Source: JBCBWG01 sp038523925 (GTDB lineage Bacteria; Pseudomonadota; Alphaproteobacteria; Rhizobiales; Hyphomicrobiaceae). Taken from it: a stretch of 64,000 bases of DNA. The position numbers and the translations under genes are program-made. This document shows, in pieces, positions 54,320-63,647 of the stretch; positions within the stretch are counted from its first letter, which is position 1, and each line of letters starts with the position of its first letter. The stretch is from the NCBI GenBank assembly GCA_038523925.1, contig JBCBIY010000006.1:123294-187293 (forward strand). Direction: 5' to 3'. The notes beneath the pieces are model-generated. The model made no database searches and was not told the origin of the DNA. It worked only from the letters and a program-made list of their open reading frames with translations.

Positions 54320-55912
54320 TTGGAAGAAAAGCTGATCGTCCCCGAGCAATCGGAGACCTCATCCTCTGAGCCGGTGTCGAAGCCGAAGCTGGTGCTCAGG
54401 CGTGCACGGGCTCAAGACGTGCAGGCGCTGGCGGAACTTTCGGCGCGCGTCTACGGCGTCGGGTCAGGTTACAGCCAGCGCATGATCCGCGGCCAGATCA
54501 ACAACTTCCCCGATGGGCAGTTCATCGCCGAGTATGATGGCCGCGTCGTCGGCCATGCCGCGACCTTCATCATCGGCGGGACCATAGCGCTCCGGCCGCA
54601 CACTTTTGCTGAGATCACAGGCTCTGGATATGCCTCGCGGCACGATCCAGATGGCGAGTACCTCTACGGGATGGAGGTCAGCGTCGACCCGGGATACCGC
54701 CGGCTGCGCATCGGCCAGCGGCTCTATAAGGCGCGCAAGAATCTCTGTGAGGAGTTGAGCCTCAAGGGCATCGTGTTTGGCGGGCGCATGCCGGGTTACG
54801 CGCGCCGGGCCAAGCAGTATCCCGATCCCGAGGCCTACATCGAAGCCGTGCGCGAGCGGTCGATCAAGGACCAAGCGATCGGATTTCATCTGGCGCAGGA
54901 CTTCGAGCCGCTCGGCGTGCTCAAGCGCTATGACCCCGAAGACAAACAGTCGATGGGGCATGCAACGCACATGCTCTGGCGCAATCCGCGTTACGACGAG
55001 AACAACACGGTCCACGTTTCGCGCGAGCGGTTGAGCCCGCAGGAGGTCGTGCGCGTCGCGACCGTGCAATGGCAAATGCGCGGCATCGACCACAAAGACG
55101 AGTTTAAAAAACAGATCGAATACTTCGTCGATGTTGCATCCGACTACCGCTCGGATTTCATCGTGTTTCCGGAGCTGTTCACAAACCAGCTTCTTTCGCT
55201 CGAGGACAGGCCGCTTCCGCCGAAGGAGGGCATGGAGCGCGTCGCGGACTATACCGACTGGTTTATCGAATTCATGTCGGCGTTCGCGGTCAGCTACAAC
55301 GTCAACATTATCGGCGGATCGCACTGCACGCGCACCGACGAAGGCCAGATCCAGAACGTCGCCTACGTGTTCTTGCGCGACGGGTCGGTTCACGCGCAGG
55401 AGAAGATCCACCCGACACCGTCGGAAAGTTATTGGTGGGACGTAAAAGGCGGCAATCGCGTCGAGGCGATCAACACCGACTGCGGCCCGATCGGCGTTTT
55501 GATCTGTTACGATTCTGAGTTCCCGGAACTCGCGCGGCACCTTGCCGACCAGGGCGCCATGATCCTGTTCGTGCCGTTTTGTACCGACGAGCGGCGCGGG
55601 TTTCTGCGGGTGCGTTATTGCTGCCACGCGCGGGCGATTGAAAACCAGATGTACGTCGCGCTCTCAGGTGTGGTCGGCAATCTGCCGAATGTTGAGAACA
55701 TGGACATCCATTACGCCGAGAGCTGCATCCTGACGCCCTGTGACTTTGCATTCGCCCGTGACGGCATCGCAGCCGACACCGGGCCAAACACGGAGACGAT
55801 CGCGTTTGCCGATCTCAGGCTGTCGGACCTTCGGGCCGCGCGGGCCGAAGGGAGTGTTCGCAACTTCCGAGACCGGCGCTTCGATCTCTATCGCGTCGTC
55901 TGGCAACGTTAG
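54320..55912 (+). CDS. Fusion: GNAT acetyltransferase + carbon-nitrogen hydrolase
   Basis: A 530-residue two-domain protein known as a family in proteobacteria. Residues ~25-200 are a GNAT acetyltransferase (LYGMEVSVDPGYRRLRIGQR corresponds to the acetyl-CoA-binding strand and loop). Residues ~240-525 are a nitrilase-superfamily amidase with the triad Glu285 (FPELF), Lys362 (EKIHPT) and Cys396 (ICYDSEFPE). The combination suggests acylation and deacylation of an amine or removal of a damaged amide metabolite. The start is TTG; no in-frame ATG with a better site lies upstream. Confidence 0.88.
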   Translation: MEEKLIVPEQSETSSSEPVSKPKLVLRRARAQDVQALAELSARVYGVGSGYSQRMIRGQINNFPDGQFIAEYDGRVVGHAATFIIGGTIALRPHTFAEITGSGYASRHDPDGEYLYGMEVSVDPGYRRLRIGQRLYKARKNLCEELSLKGIVFGGRMPGYARRAKQYPDPEAYIEAVRERSIKDQAIGFHLAQDFEPLGVLKRYDPEDKQSMGHATHMLWRNPRYDENNTVHVSRERLSPQEVVRVATVQWQMRGIDHKDEFKKQIEYFVDVASDYRSDFIVFPELFTNQLLSLEDRPLPPKEGMERVADYTDWFIEFMSAFAVSYNVNIIGGSHCTRTDEGQIQNVAYVFLRDGSVHAQEKIHPTPSESYWWDVKGGNRVEAINTDCGPIGVLICYDSEFPELARHLADQGAMILFVPFCTDERRGFLRVRYCCHARAIENQMYVALSGVVGNLPNVENMDIHYAESCILTPCDFAFARDGIAADTGPNTETIAFADLRLSDLRAARAEGSVRNFRDRRFDLYRVVWQR

Positions 55913-55926
55913 CCGCCGGTCTTCGG

Positions 55927-56847
55927 TTAGTGGTCGCGCTTGGCGATGAAGTCGGCGGCAGCCTTGAGCGTTGCGGCACCCGCGCCGAACGGCGCCAGCG
56001 CATCGTGCGCTGCTGACAGCGCCTCGTTGAGTGCTGCACGGGCCTCATCAACGCCAAGCAGGTCGACCAGGGTTGCCTTTCCGGCGGCGCTGTCCTTCCT
56101 GGCGGCCTTGCCCATGCGCGCGGCATCGCCTTCTTTGTCGAGCAGGTCATCGGCGATCTGAAACGCAAAGCCGATTGCCGTGCCGTAGGTCGTGAGCGCA
56201 AGCCGCTCGTCTGCTGTCGCCTCTCCGAGGATGGCGCCGGCTTCGGCTGCGTAAAGGATCAACGCGCCGGTCTTCATGCTCTGGAGTTGTTGGACGTGGG
56301 CGAAGTCCGGCTCCGGCGGATCGCCGAGCTTGTCCGACATCAGGTCGACCACTTGCCCGCCGACCATGCCCTGCCAGCCGCTCGCCTTTGCGAGGCCGGC
56401 GATCAGCGCGACGCGCTGGGCATCGCTTATGTTGAGGCCTGGCGCGGTCAAGGCCTCAAACGCAAGGGTCAGAAGGCCGTCGCCTGAAAGGATCGCCGTC
56501 CAGTCGTCGTAGGCCTTCCAAACGGTCGGGCGGCCGCGGCGAAGCTCGTCATTGTCCATCGCCGGCAGGTCGTCGTGGACGAGGCTGTAGCAATGAATGC
56601 ACTCCAGAGCTGCGCCGACCCGCAAGGCCGTCTCCGGCGGTACATCAAAAAGCTTGGCTGACTCCACGACCAGAAACGGCCTGAGGCGTTTGCCGCCGCC
56701 AAGCACCGCATACCGCATGGCCTCGGCCAGCCGACCTGGGGCTGGGCCTGCATCCGCCATCAGCGCCGTTAGGTGCCGCTCAGTCGCCTCAGCCACCTCG
56801 CCGAGCCGCGCATTGAAACCCACTGCGTCCAACCGGTCTCTCCCCAT
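55927..56847 (-). CDS. ispA: Farnesyl diphosphate synthase (short-chain polyprenyl synthetase)
   Basis: A 306-residue isoprenyl diphosphate synthase. The first Asp-rich motif is DDLPAMD (92-98) and the second is DDLLD (about 232-236); GGGKRLRPFLV and GGQVVDLMSD are also conserved. It condenses IPP with DMAPP and GPP to give FPP for ubiquinone, undecaprenol and hopanoid or sterol-like products. The start at MGRDRLD is used, as the longer frame extends into the divergent mtgA. The first gap residues (AMRYAVLGGG) are typical of bacterial IspA. Confidence 0.92.
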   Translation of the reverse strand: MGRDRLDAVGFNARLGEVAEATERHLTALMADAGPAPGRLAEAMRYAVLGGGKRLRPFLVVESAKLFDVPPETALRVGAALECIHCYSLVHDDLPAMDNDELRRGRPTVWKAYDDWTAILSGDGLLTLAFEALTAPGLNISDAQRVALIAGLAKASGWQGMVGGQVVDLMSDKLGDPPEPDFAHVQQLQSMKTGALILYAAEAGAILGEATADERLALTTYGTAIGFAFQIADDLLDKEGDAARMGKAARKDSAAGKATLVDLLGVDEARAALNEALSAAHDALAPFGAGAATLKAAADFIAKRDH

Positions 56848-56974
56848 CACCCATCGCGGCGCCACCACTGGACGCCCTATGATCCCCCGTATACCACCGC
56901 TTACCGATGATGGCCGACGTTGTCGAAGCGCATCCGGCGCTACGTTCAGCCGGCCGATCGAGTTCGCTGAGTTG

Positions 56975-57697
56975 ATGTCCAACGTCCTTGCGATCTGCAA
57001 ACAGTGTGCGCGGCAAGCGTTCGTGCGCGGCGGCTTGTTCCTGCTTGGCGCGGCGGCTGTCTTTGTTCTCGCCGTCGGCGCGCTCTTCCTCGTGTTCCGC
57101 TTCGTCGATCCGCCGGGGTCGGCCGTGATGCTCGCGGATCGGTTGGGCGGGCGCGAGGTTCGCCGCGCGTGGGTCGATTATGAGGCGATCTCACCGGCGC
57201 TCATTAAGGCTGTCGTGAACTCAGAGGACGCGCGGTTCTGCCGTCACTTCGGCATTGACCCGATCGAATTGGAAATCGCGTTTGAGAATGCGCGTCGGCG
57301 CGGCGGCTTAGACGTTCGCGGCGCAAGCACGATCTCCATGCAGGTCGTCAAGAACCTCATGCTCTGGCGCCACCAGTCGCTTCTGCGCAAGGGCCTTGAG
57401 TTTGCGATCACGCCGATCATGGAAGTTGTCTGGCCGAAGCGGCGCATCCTCGAGGTTTATCTGAATGTCGCGGAGTGGGCGCCTGGCGTGTACGGGATTG
57501 AGGCGGCCGCCCGGCATCACTTTAAGAAGTCAGCGCGTCGACTGACGACGCGGGAGGCGGCGTTGCTGGCAGCGGCCCTGCCAAATCCAAAGCTGCGCCG
57601 GGCGGGCCGGCCGGGGCCGAAAACACGCCGCCGCGCCAATCAAATCCGACGGCGGACGCGCGCGGCGGCGCTTGATTTGTCATGCCTCAAGGCGTGA
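56975..57697 (+). CDS. mtgA: Monofunctional peptidoglycan transglycosylase
   Basis: A 240-residue inner-membrane enzyme: N-terminal anchor (about 18-42) and a GT51 domain with the catalytic glutamate in VNSEDARF (Glu84), RGASTISMQVVKNL, and KRRILEVYLNVAEWAPGVYG. It polymerises lipid II glycan strands. The C-terminus is strongly basic (KTRRRANQIRRRTRAA). It is divergent from ispA and upstream of rpmF, an arrangement common in Rhizobiales. Confidence 0.94.
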   Translation: MSNVLAICKQCARQAFVRGGLFLLGAAAVFVLAVGALFLVFRFVDPPGSAVMLADRLGGREVRRAWVDYEAISPALIKAVVNSEDARFCRHFGIDPIELEIAFENARRRGGLDVRGASTISMQVVKNLMLWRHQSLLRKGLEFAITPIMEVVWPKRRILEVYLNVAEWAPGVYGIEAAARHHFKKSARRLTTREAALLAAALPNPKLRRAGRPGPKTRRRANQIRRRTRAAALDLSCLKA

Positions 57698-57864
57698 AGC
57701 TATTTGCGGTGCGCGCCTACTGGTCAAGCCCAGGAATTGCCGATATAAGCCGCGCTCGATCTTCCAAGCCGGGCGCATTGCGCTGCCGGCCAATCTCTAT
57801 TGACCCACAGCCAGCCGGAAGCGCGGGATCGCTCGCGCGGCTGGAGATGCAAGGAGTTTCCGCC

Positions 57865-58050
57865 ATGGCGGTGCCAAAACGAAAAACGTCGCCGATGAAA
57901 CGCGGCTTCCGCCGGAACGCTGATGCTTTGAAGGCGCCGGTTTATGTCGAAGACAAAGAGTCTGGTGAACGGCGCCGGCCGCACCACATCGACCTGAAGA
58001 CAGGCAAGTACCGCGGCCGTCAAATCCTGCCGGCGCAATCGACTGAATAG
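57865..58050 (+). CDS. rpmF: 50S ribosomal protein L32
   Basis: A 61-residue protein beginning MAVPKRKTSPMKRGFRR and containing RPHHIDLKTGKYRGRQ, matching alphaproteobacterial L32 over its whole length. An earlier in-frame ATG (six codons upstream) is rejected because L32 starts at MAVPKRK. AAGGAG lies upstream of the chosen ATG. Confidence 0.97.
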   Translation: MAVPKRKTSPMKRGFRRNADALKAPVYVEDKESGERRRPHHIDLKTGKYRGRQILPAQSTE

Positions 58051-58154
58051 CTACCGCTCACCGCGCGGCTGCGGAACGTCCGGCCACAGATTTTGCGTGA
58101 GCCCGTCATAATGCTGCGCTAGACCTGCGTCTCAGTTGAACTGGAGTTCGTTTC

Positions 58155-58598
58155 ATGTCCTTGCGCGCGCTGCCGCTGATCGGTGTCGTCCTTATCCTTT
58201 ACAACGCAGTCGTATTCCTCGGCTCCGCATTGGGCGCGGAAACGGCTCCGGGCGCGCAGGAAGGTATCCTCCGGCAGGTGCTGTTTACGGTGCCGATGCT
58301 GAGCAACCCGGACGGCTGGTCGTTCAGTTGGGGCGACCTCATTACGCTGGTCCTGCTGGTGCTCTTGTTCGTCGAGATCCTGAAGGCGACCTACACCTCG
58401 ACGACGGCGATGGTCGATCACGGGCTTTCGATGCTTGTCTTCATCGTCTGCCTGATCGAGTTCCTGATGGTCCCGCAGGCGCAAACCTCGGTGTTCTTCT
58501 TCATCACGGTCGCCGCGATCATTGACGTGGTCGCTGGTTACACGATCGGCATCAGGGTGGCGCGCCGCGACATCGGCTTTGGCGGCATGGGCGAATAG
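58155..58598 (+). CDS. Membrane protein of unknown function
   Basis: A 147-residue protein with about four hydrophobic segments (LPLIGVVLILYNAVVFLG; LITLVLLVLLFVEIL; STTAMVDHGLSMLVFIVCLI; VFFFITVAAIIDVVAGYTIG). Small proteins of this layout occur across Rhizobiales without assigned function. It is followed by a strong intrinsic terminator. Confidence 0.72.
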   Translation: MSLRALPLIGVVLILYNAVVFLGSALGAETAPGAQEGILRQVLFTVPMLSNPDGWSFSWGDLITLVLLVLLFVEILKATYTSTTAMVDHGLSMLVFIVCLIEFLMVPQAQTSVFFFITVAAIIDVVAGYTIGIRVARRDIGFGGMGE

Positions 58599-58652
58599 CC
58601 GATCCTGGATTGCGCGGCTGCTCTGGCGAGTGGCGGGCGGAATTACTCATAA

Positions 58653-58679
58653 GGCGCAGCGGTTTGCTGCGCCTTTTTT
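58653..58679 (+). terminator. Rho-independent terminator
   Basis: A perfect 8-bp stem, GGCGCAGC (58653-58660) with GCTGCGCC (58666-58673), around the loop GGTTT, followed directly by six T residues. It ends the transcript of the small membrane protein and perhaps rpmF. Confidence 0.93.
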
Positions 58680-58734
58680 GCGTTTTGGCCCGCCGCATAG
58701 GCCGGGGTCCGAATGCTTTAAGGCTTCTTAAGGC

Positions 58735-60558
58735 TTGCCCCTTAGGCTCCCACCCCGAACGAATGCGGAAGCTTCCCTGGGGGCGGTCGCGCATAAGAAA
58801 AGCGGCCAGGGACGGGTCTTTAGTGACGTGAGCGGCGCTTCATCCATATCTGAGACAGAGCTGACCGCGGCTGGGTCCGACCGGGTCGATGAGCCGGTGC
58901 GCGAGACCGCCTACGTTTGGGACCTTCAAGCCGATACCCTCGACTGGTGTGATCAGGCAGCCGCCGCGCTGCGCCTCGAGCCTGCCAACGTGCCGGCAAC
59001 GGGCGATGCCTTTGCGGCCCTGATCGGCGATGAGCATGCACGCCGCTACGCCGACGCAATTGCAGCCAACCCGGCAACCGATGCAGGGACCGGCGTCACC
59101 TACACGCTGCGTTACCGTCTCGCCCCGCACGGCCCGCGCACGCGCACAATGCTTTGGGTCGAAGACACCGGCCGCTGGTGGGCTGGGCCGAACGGGAAGC
59201 CGACGCGCGCCCGTGGCCGGCTGAAGATCAGCGCGGAACGCCCCGGTCCCGGAAGCCACTTCAGCATCGACGTCGACGAGCTGACCGGCCTCCTGAACCG
59301 CATCCGCCTGACCGATGCGCTCGCGACCGTCATCACACGCACGCGCCGCCAGCAAACGTCCGCCGGGCTGCTGATGGTCGCCGTCAACAACCTGCAACAC
59401 ATCAACGAGACCTTCGGGTTTGAGGCCGGTGACGCGATCCTTGCTGAAGTCGCGCGGCGGGCTCAGGCCGTGCTGCGCGGCGGCGACAGCATCGGGCGCC
59501 ACTCGTCGAACAAGTTCGCAGCCATCATCAACGACTGCAGTCACCCCGCGCTCGAAGTCGCCGCTGACCGCATCTTGAAGGCTGCAACCGAGACACCGAT
59601 CGACGTTGGCGATTGCCCGCTGCACGCGTCCGTCTCGATCGGCGGACTGGTCGTGCCCCAGCAGGCAAGCGACGTCAGTGCCGCGCTCACCGGCAGCTTG
59701 CGCGCCCTCGATCAGGCCCGCGCTGTGCATGGCTCGCGCGTAACCTTCTACGAAGCCGATCTCGAGAGCGACAGCCGTCGCGCCAATACCGTGTCTGTGG
59801 CGGGCCGTCTTTCGCGAGCGCTGAACGAGAACCGGCTCTGCCTCGCCCTGCAAACCATCGTCGATAGCGGTGCGCGCGCGCCGGCGCTCTATGAGTGCCT
59901 GTTGCGCCTTGATGAGCCGGGCATGCCGCCCCTTTCAGCGTCGGTCTTCGTGCCAGTTGCCGAAGAGCTTGGCCTCGCGAGCATGATTGACCGGCGCGCG
60001 CTCGACATGGCCATCGATCTCCTGAAGCGCGATTCCGACATCTCGCTTTCGTTGAACGTCTCGGCGCTGACCTGCTCGGATGCCGGTTGGATCGCGGCGC
60101 TCGAAACGCACATCGCCGGCCGCCCCGATCTTGCGAAACGTCTGGTCGTCGAGATCACCGAGACGATCGCGCTCAGCGACCTGAGCGAGACAGGCCGTTT
60201 CGTTGACGGGGTCCGCCGGATCGGCTGCCGCGTCGCGATCGACGACTTTGGCGCCGGCTACACGTCGTTTGCTAACCTCAAACGGCTGAACTTCGACCTG
60301 TTGAAGATCGACGGCAGCTTTGTGCGCAACATCGTGCACGATCCGTCCGACCAGATGTTCATGCGCATGATGGTCGAACTTGCGGAGAATTTCGGCCTGG
60401 AGACAGTCGCCGAGTGGGTCGTCGATCAACCGACGGCCGACATGGTCGCCGAGATGGGCGTGACGTACTTACAGGGCTTCCACTATTCCGAGCCGCGGCC
60501 GGCCGAAATCGTGCTGGCCGAACGCGCTGCGCGCAAAACCGCCCTTCGGGCCGGTTAG
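58735..60558 (+). CDS. Degenerate-GGDEF / EAL cyclic-di-GMP phosphodiesterase
   Basis: A 607-residue protein: an N-terminal PAS-like region (about 55-170), a GGDEF-fold domain (about 180-335) whose signature is replaced by RHSSNKF, so no cyclase activity is expected, and an EAL domain (about 345-600). The EAL site looks largely intact: YECLLRL (EAL read as ECL), VVEITET, AIDDFGAGYTSF, LLKIDGSFV, GLETVAEWV and LQGFHYSEP. It probably degrades cyclic di-GMP, with the dead GGDEF domain as a GTP sensor. The start is uncertain: TTG at 58735 or GTG at 58828. It has no membrane segment. Confidence 0.8.
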   Translation: MPLRLPPRTNAEASLGAVAHKKSGQGRVFSDVSGASSISETELTAAGSDRVDEPVRETAYVWDLQADTLDWCDQAAAALRLEPANVPATGDAFAALIGDEHARRYADAIAANPATDAGTGVTYTLRYRLAPHGPRTRTMLWVEDTGRWWAGPNGKPTRARGRLKISAERPGPGSHFSIDVDELTGLLNRIRLTDALATVITRTRRQQTSAGLLMVAVNNLQHINETFGFEAGDAILAEVARRAQAVLRGGDSIGRHSSNKFAAIINDCSHPALEVAADRILKAATETPIDVGDCPLHASVSIGGLVVPQQASDVSAALTGSLRALDQARAVHGSRVTFYEADLESDSRRANTVSVAGRLSRALNENRLCLALQTIVDSGARAPALYECLLRLDEPGMPPLSASVFVPVAEELGLASMIDRRALDMAIDLLKRDSDISLSLNVSALTCSDAGWIAALETHIAGRPDLAKRLVVEITETIALSDLSETGRFVDGVRRIGCRVAIDDFGAGYTSFANLKRLNFDLLKIDGSFVRNIVHDPSDQMFMRMMVELAENFGLETVAEWVVDQPTADMVAEMGVTYLQGFHYSEPRPAEIVLAERAARKTALRAG

Positions 60559-60576
60559 CTACGGCGCCTTTCGCGG

Positions 60577-61248
60577 CTAGTCCTTGTTGGACTTTGCGAG
60601 TTGCTCGATCTTCTCCTGCATATCGGCAAGCTGCGCGCGCAGGTCGGAGAGCTCCGACATCTCTCCTGTCTTGCCGCCAGATTTGCCGGCGGCCGTCGCG
60701 GCCTCGGCGGCGGCTGCCGCTTGGTCACCATCTGCCGGCGCTGACGTCTCGGCAGGCGACTGCGGTGTCAGATGCTGCGGCGTCCACATCCGCATGGCCT
60801 GTTCAAACATCGCAAGGTTCTTGCGGACCTGCGCCGTATAGGCCTCCATCGTTGCCGGGCCCCAAGGCGCGGTAAACGAACTGCGGAACCGCTCCTGCTC
60901 TTTCGCCAGCGCCTCCATGCTCATTTGCAGGTAGTTCGGCACCATGGGGCTCAGGCCAATGTCGTCGTAAAAGCGGATGAGCTGGCGCAGAAACGGCGTC
61001 GGCAACAGGTTTGGGCCGGTTGAGCGGCTTTCTTGCTCAACGATGATCTGGGTTAATACCGAGTGGGTCAGGTCATCGCCTGACTTCGCGTCATAGACCA
61101 CAAAGTCCCGATCGGACCGCACCATCTGGGCGAGGTCGTCGAGCGTCACGTACGTACTCGTCTCAGTATTATAGAGGCGGCGGTTCGCGTATTTCTTGAC
61201 GACGACCGGCTGGTTGCCATCGGCCTGCGTGTTTTCGCTATCCAACAT
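60577..61248 (-). CDS. phaR: Polyhydroxyalkanoate synthesis repressor
   Basis: A 223-residue PHB/PHA accumulation regulator. The N-terminal DNA-binding domain is VVKKYANRRLYNTETSTYVT, then LTHSVLTQIIVEQES and LRQLIRFYDD form the PHB-accumulation domain. A coiled-coil C-terminus (LRAQLADMQEKIEQLAKSN) follows an Ala-rich linker. PhaR represses phasin and PHA genes until it binds PHA granules. It is divergent from phaA and converges on the EAL gene. Start MLDSENT is preferred to one 20 codons upstream. Confidence 0.93.
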   Translation of the reverse strand: MLDSENTQADGNQPVVVKKYANRRLYNTETSTYVTLDDLAQMVRSDRDFVVYDAKSGDDLTHSVLTQIIVEQESRSTGPNLLPTPFLRQLIRFYDDIGLSPMVPNYLQMSMEALAKEQERFRSSFTAPWGPATMEAYTAQVRKNLAMFEQAMRMWTPQHLTPQSPAETSAPADGDQAAAAAEAATAAGKSGGKTGEMSELSDLRAQLADMQEKIEQLAKSNKD

Positions 61249-61604
61249 TGCGCACCCCTGAAGTCGTATGCGGGCAAAGAGGCTGGCGCGGTCCGCGCGA
61301 TATTGCACGTGACGTTATAGGCCTTTGCCGCATCGCACCATCGGTTTCTGCCGGTATACCAACCAGCGCCGGTGACAGGCCGTTTCGATCATCGGCGCAC
61401 AGGACTTGTTGGCCCGATCATCACCGGCTATCGGTGCGCAAGGTTTTCCCAGAAGCTCGCAGGGACGTTGAGGACTGCCGGCCCATGACCCCGGACCCAC
61501 GGCGCCGCATTGCGGCTGACCGCCAATCCGGTCAACAGTCGACAGTCACGTTGGATCGCGCTCAACCTGAGCCCCGCGGCGCAACTCATTGAAGGAGTTC
61601 GCAG
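61249..61604. promoter_or_regulatory. Divergent phaR-phaA control region
   Basis: A 356-bp gap with no credible gene, holding the promoters of phaR (minus) and phaA (plus). GAAGGAG lies just before the phaA ATG. GC-rich TGC-containing stretches such as TTTGCCGCATCGCACC near 61323 are the sort of site PhaR proteins bind, but no clear operator can be assigned by eye. Confidence 0.4.
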
Positions 61605-62792
61605 ATGAGTTCAGCAGACACCACGGTCGTTATCGCAAGTGCCGCGCGCACACCGGTCGGGTCATTTAACGGCGCGCTGTCGAGCGTCCCCGCGCACGAC
61701 CTCGGCAGTATCGCGATTGCCGAGGCGATGAAGCGGGCGGGGATCGACGGCGGCGATGTTCATGAGGTGATCATGGGCCAGATCCTCACCGCCGGTCAGG
61801 GGCAGAACCCGGCGCGGCAAGCATCCATCAATGCGGACATCCCGGTCGATGCGCCGGCCTGGAACATGAACCAGCTTTGCGGTTCCGGCTTGCGCGCGGT
61901 GGCGCTTGGTGCGCAACAGATCCAGCTTGGCGATTCCGGCGTCGTCATCGCCGGCGGTCAGGAAAGCATGAGCCAGGCGCCGCACTGCCAGCATTTGCGG
62001 TCCGGCCAGAAGATGGGCGACCTGAGCTTCATCGATACGATGATCAAGGATGGGCTTTGGGACGCGTTCAACGGCTATCATATGGGCACGACGGCTGAGA
62101 ATGTCGCCCGCCAGTGGCAGATCACACGCGACGAGCAGGACGCGTTTGCGGTGGCGTCGCAGAACAAGGCGGAGGCTGCGCAGAAAGCCGGCAAGTTCGA
62201 TGATGAAGTGACGCCGGTCACCATCAAGACCCGCAAGGGCGAGATCGTCGTCGACAAGGATGAATACATCCGCGAAGGCGCGACCATCGAGAACATGCAA
62301 AAGCTGCGCCCTGCGTTCGCGAAGGACGGAACGGTGACGGCTGGCAATGCATCCGGCATCAACGATGGCGCAGCCGCCGTCGTGCTGATGAGCGCGGCGG
62401 AAGCCGACAAGCGCGGCATCGCACCAATGGCGCGGATCGTCTCGTGGGCGCACGCGGGCGTTGACCCGTCGATCATGGGCACGGGCCCGATCCCGGCCTC
62501 GAAGAAGGCGCTTGAGAAGGCCGGCTGGACCGTCGACGATCTTGATCTCATCGAAGCCAACGAGGCGTTCGCCGCGCAGGCCTGCGCCGTCAACAAGGGC
62601 CTCGGCTGGGACACTGACAAGGTCAACGTCAACGGCGGCGCGATCGCAATCGGCCACCCGATCGGCGCGTCTGGCGCGCGCGTGCTCAACACCCTGCTTT
62701 TCGAAATGCAGCGCCGCGACGCGAAGAAGGGTCTCGCCACGCTCTGCATCGGCGGCGGCATGGGCGTTGCGCTCTGTGTTCAGCGCGACTAA
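61605..62792 (+). CDS. phaA: Acetyl-CoA C-acetyltransferase (beta-ketothiolase)
   Basis: A 395-residue thiolase with the acyl-binding Cys92 (NQLCGSGLRAV), the His in IGHPIGASGAR (about 350) and the second catalytic Cys381 (CIGGGMGVALC). It condenses two acetyl-CoA to acetoacetyl-CoA, the first step of polyhydroxybutyrate synthesis. It lies with phaB (110 bp downstream) and opposite phaR. No PHA synthase gene is in the window. Confidence 0.95.
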   Translation: MSSADTTVVIASAARTPVGSFNGALSSVPAHDLGSIAIAEAMKRAGIDGGDVHEVIMGQILTAGQGQNPARQASINADIPVDAPAWNMNQLCGSGLRAVALGAQQIQLGDSGVVIAGGQESMSQAPHCQHLRSGQKMGDLSFIDTMIKDGLWDAFNGYHMGTTAENVARQWQITRDEQDAFAVASQNKAEAAQKAGKFDDEVTPVTIKTRKGEIVVDKDEYIREGATIENMQKLRPAFAKDGTVTAGNASGINDGAAAVVLMSAAEADKRGIAPMARIVSWAHAGVDPSIMGTGPIPASKKALEKAGWTVDDLDLIEANEAFAAQACAVNKGLGWDTDKVNVNGGAIAIGHPIGASGARVLNTLLFEMQRRDAKKGLATLCIGGGMGVALCVQRD

Positions 62793-62843
62793 CCGAGCGG
62801 CTTGAACGCGATTGAAGCTCAGCTTCGACTGACCGATAGTGAC

Positions 62844-62866
62844 GCGGGGCAGCTGGACTGCCCCGC
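62844..62866 (+). other. Hairpin between phaA and phaB
   Basis: GCGGGGCAG (62844-62852) pairs perfectly with CTGCCCCGC (62858-62866) around a 5-base loop. An A-rich tail rather than a T-run follows on this strand, so it is better read as an mRNA-processing or stability element, or a partial terminator, between phaA and phaB. Confidence 0.55.
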
Positions 62867-62902
62867 ACAAAAACAAGTCTGACACATCAGGGAGAGTGGC
62901 TC

Positions 62903-63628
62903 ATGGCCAGAGTTGCAGTCGTGACGGGCGGCACGCGGGGGATTGGCGCGGCGGTATCGAAGGCGCTGAAGGCGAAGGGTCATCGCGTGGCGGCCAACTA
63001 CGGCGGCAATGATGAAGCGGCGCAAAAATTTCAGTCCGAGACCGGCATCCCGGTCTACAAGTTCGACGTCAGCGACTTTGACTCCTGTCAAAAGGGCATG
63101 GGCCAGATCGAAAGCGACGTCGGCCCGGTCGATGTGCTGGTCAACAACGCCGGCATCACGCGCGATGGCATGTTCCACCGCATGACCGCAGAGCAGTGGA
63201 ACGCGGTCATCAACACGAACCTCAACTCGCTGTTCAACGTCACGCGACAAGTGATCGAAGGCATGCGTTCGCGCGGGTTCGGCCGCGTCATCAACATCTC
63301 GTCGATCAACGGCCAGAAGGGTCAGATGGGGCAGTCGAACTATTCAGCCGCTAAGGCTGGCGACATCGGCTTCACGAAGGCGCTTGCGCAGGAGAACGCG
63401 TTCAAGGGCATCACCGTCAACGCGATCTGCCCCGGCTACATTGGCACCGAGATGGTCCGCGCAATCGACCCGGCTGTGCTTGAGAAGAATATCATCCCGC
63501 AAATCCCCGTCGGCCGCCTCGGCGAACCTGAAGAAATCGCGCGCTGCGTCGTGTTCCTCGCCTCCGACGATGCTGGCTTCATCACCGGCTCCACCCTCTC
63601 CGCCAACGGTGGCCAGTTCATGAGCTAG
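62903..63628 (+). CDS. phaB: Acetoacetyl-CoA reductase
   Basis: A 241-residue short-chain dehydrogenase. VVTGGTRGIG is the NADPH-binding loop, NNAG is present at VLVNNAGITRD, and the catalytic triad is Ser in NISSINGQKGQ, Tyr and Lys in SNYSAAKAG. QKGQMGQSNYSAAKAG is typical of PhaB. It reduces acetoacetyl-CoA to (R)-3-hydroxybutyryl-CoA, the monomer for PHB synthase. AGGGAGAG precedes the ATG. Confidence 0.95.
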   Translation: MARVAVVTGGTRGIGAAVSKALKAKGHRVAANYGGNDEAAQKFQSETGIPVYKFDVSDFDSCQKGMGQIESDVGPVDVLVNNAGITRDGMFHRMTAEQWNAVINTNLNSLFNVTRQVIEGMRSRGFGRVINISSINGQKGQMGQSNYSAAKAGDIGFTKALAQENAFKGITVNAICPGYIGTEMVRAIDPAVLEKNIIPQIPVGRLGEPEEIARCVVFLASDDAGFITGSTLSANGGQFMS

Positions 63629-63647
63629 GAGAGGTTTGGGTTCTAAG

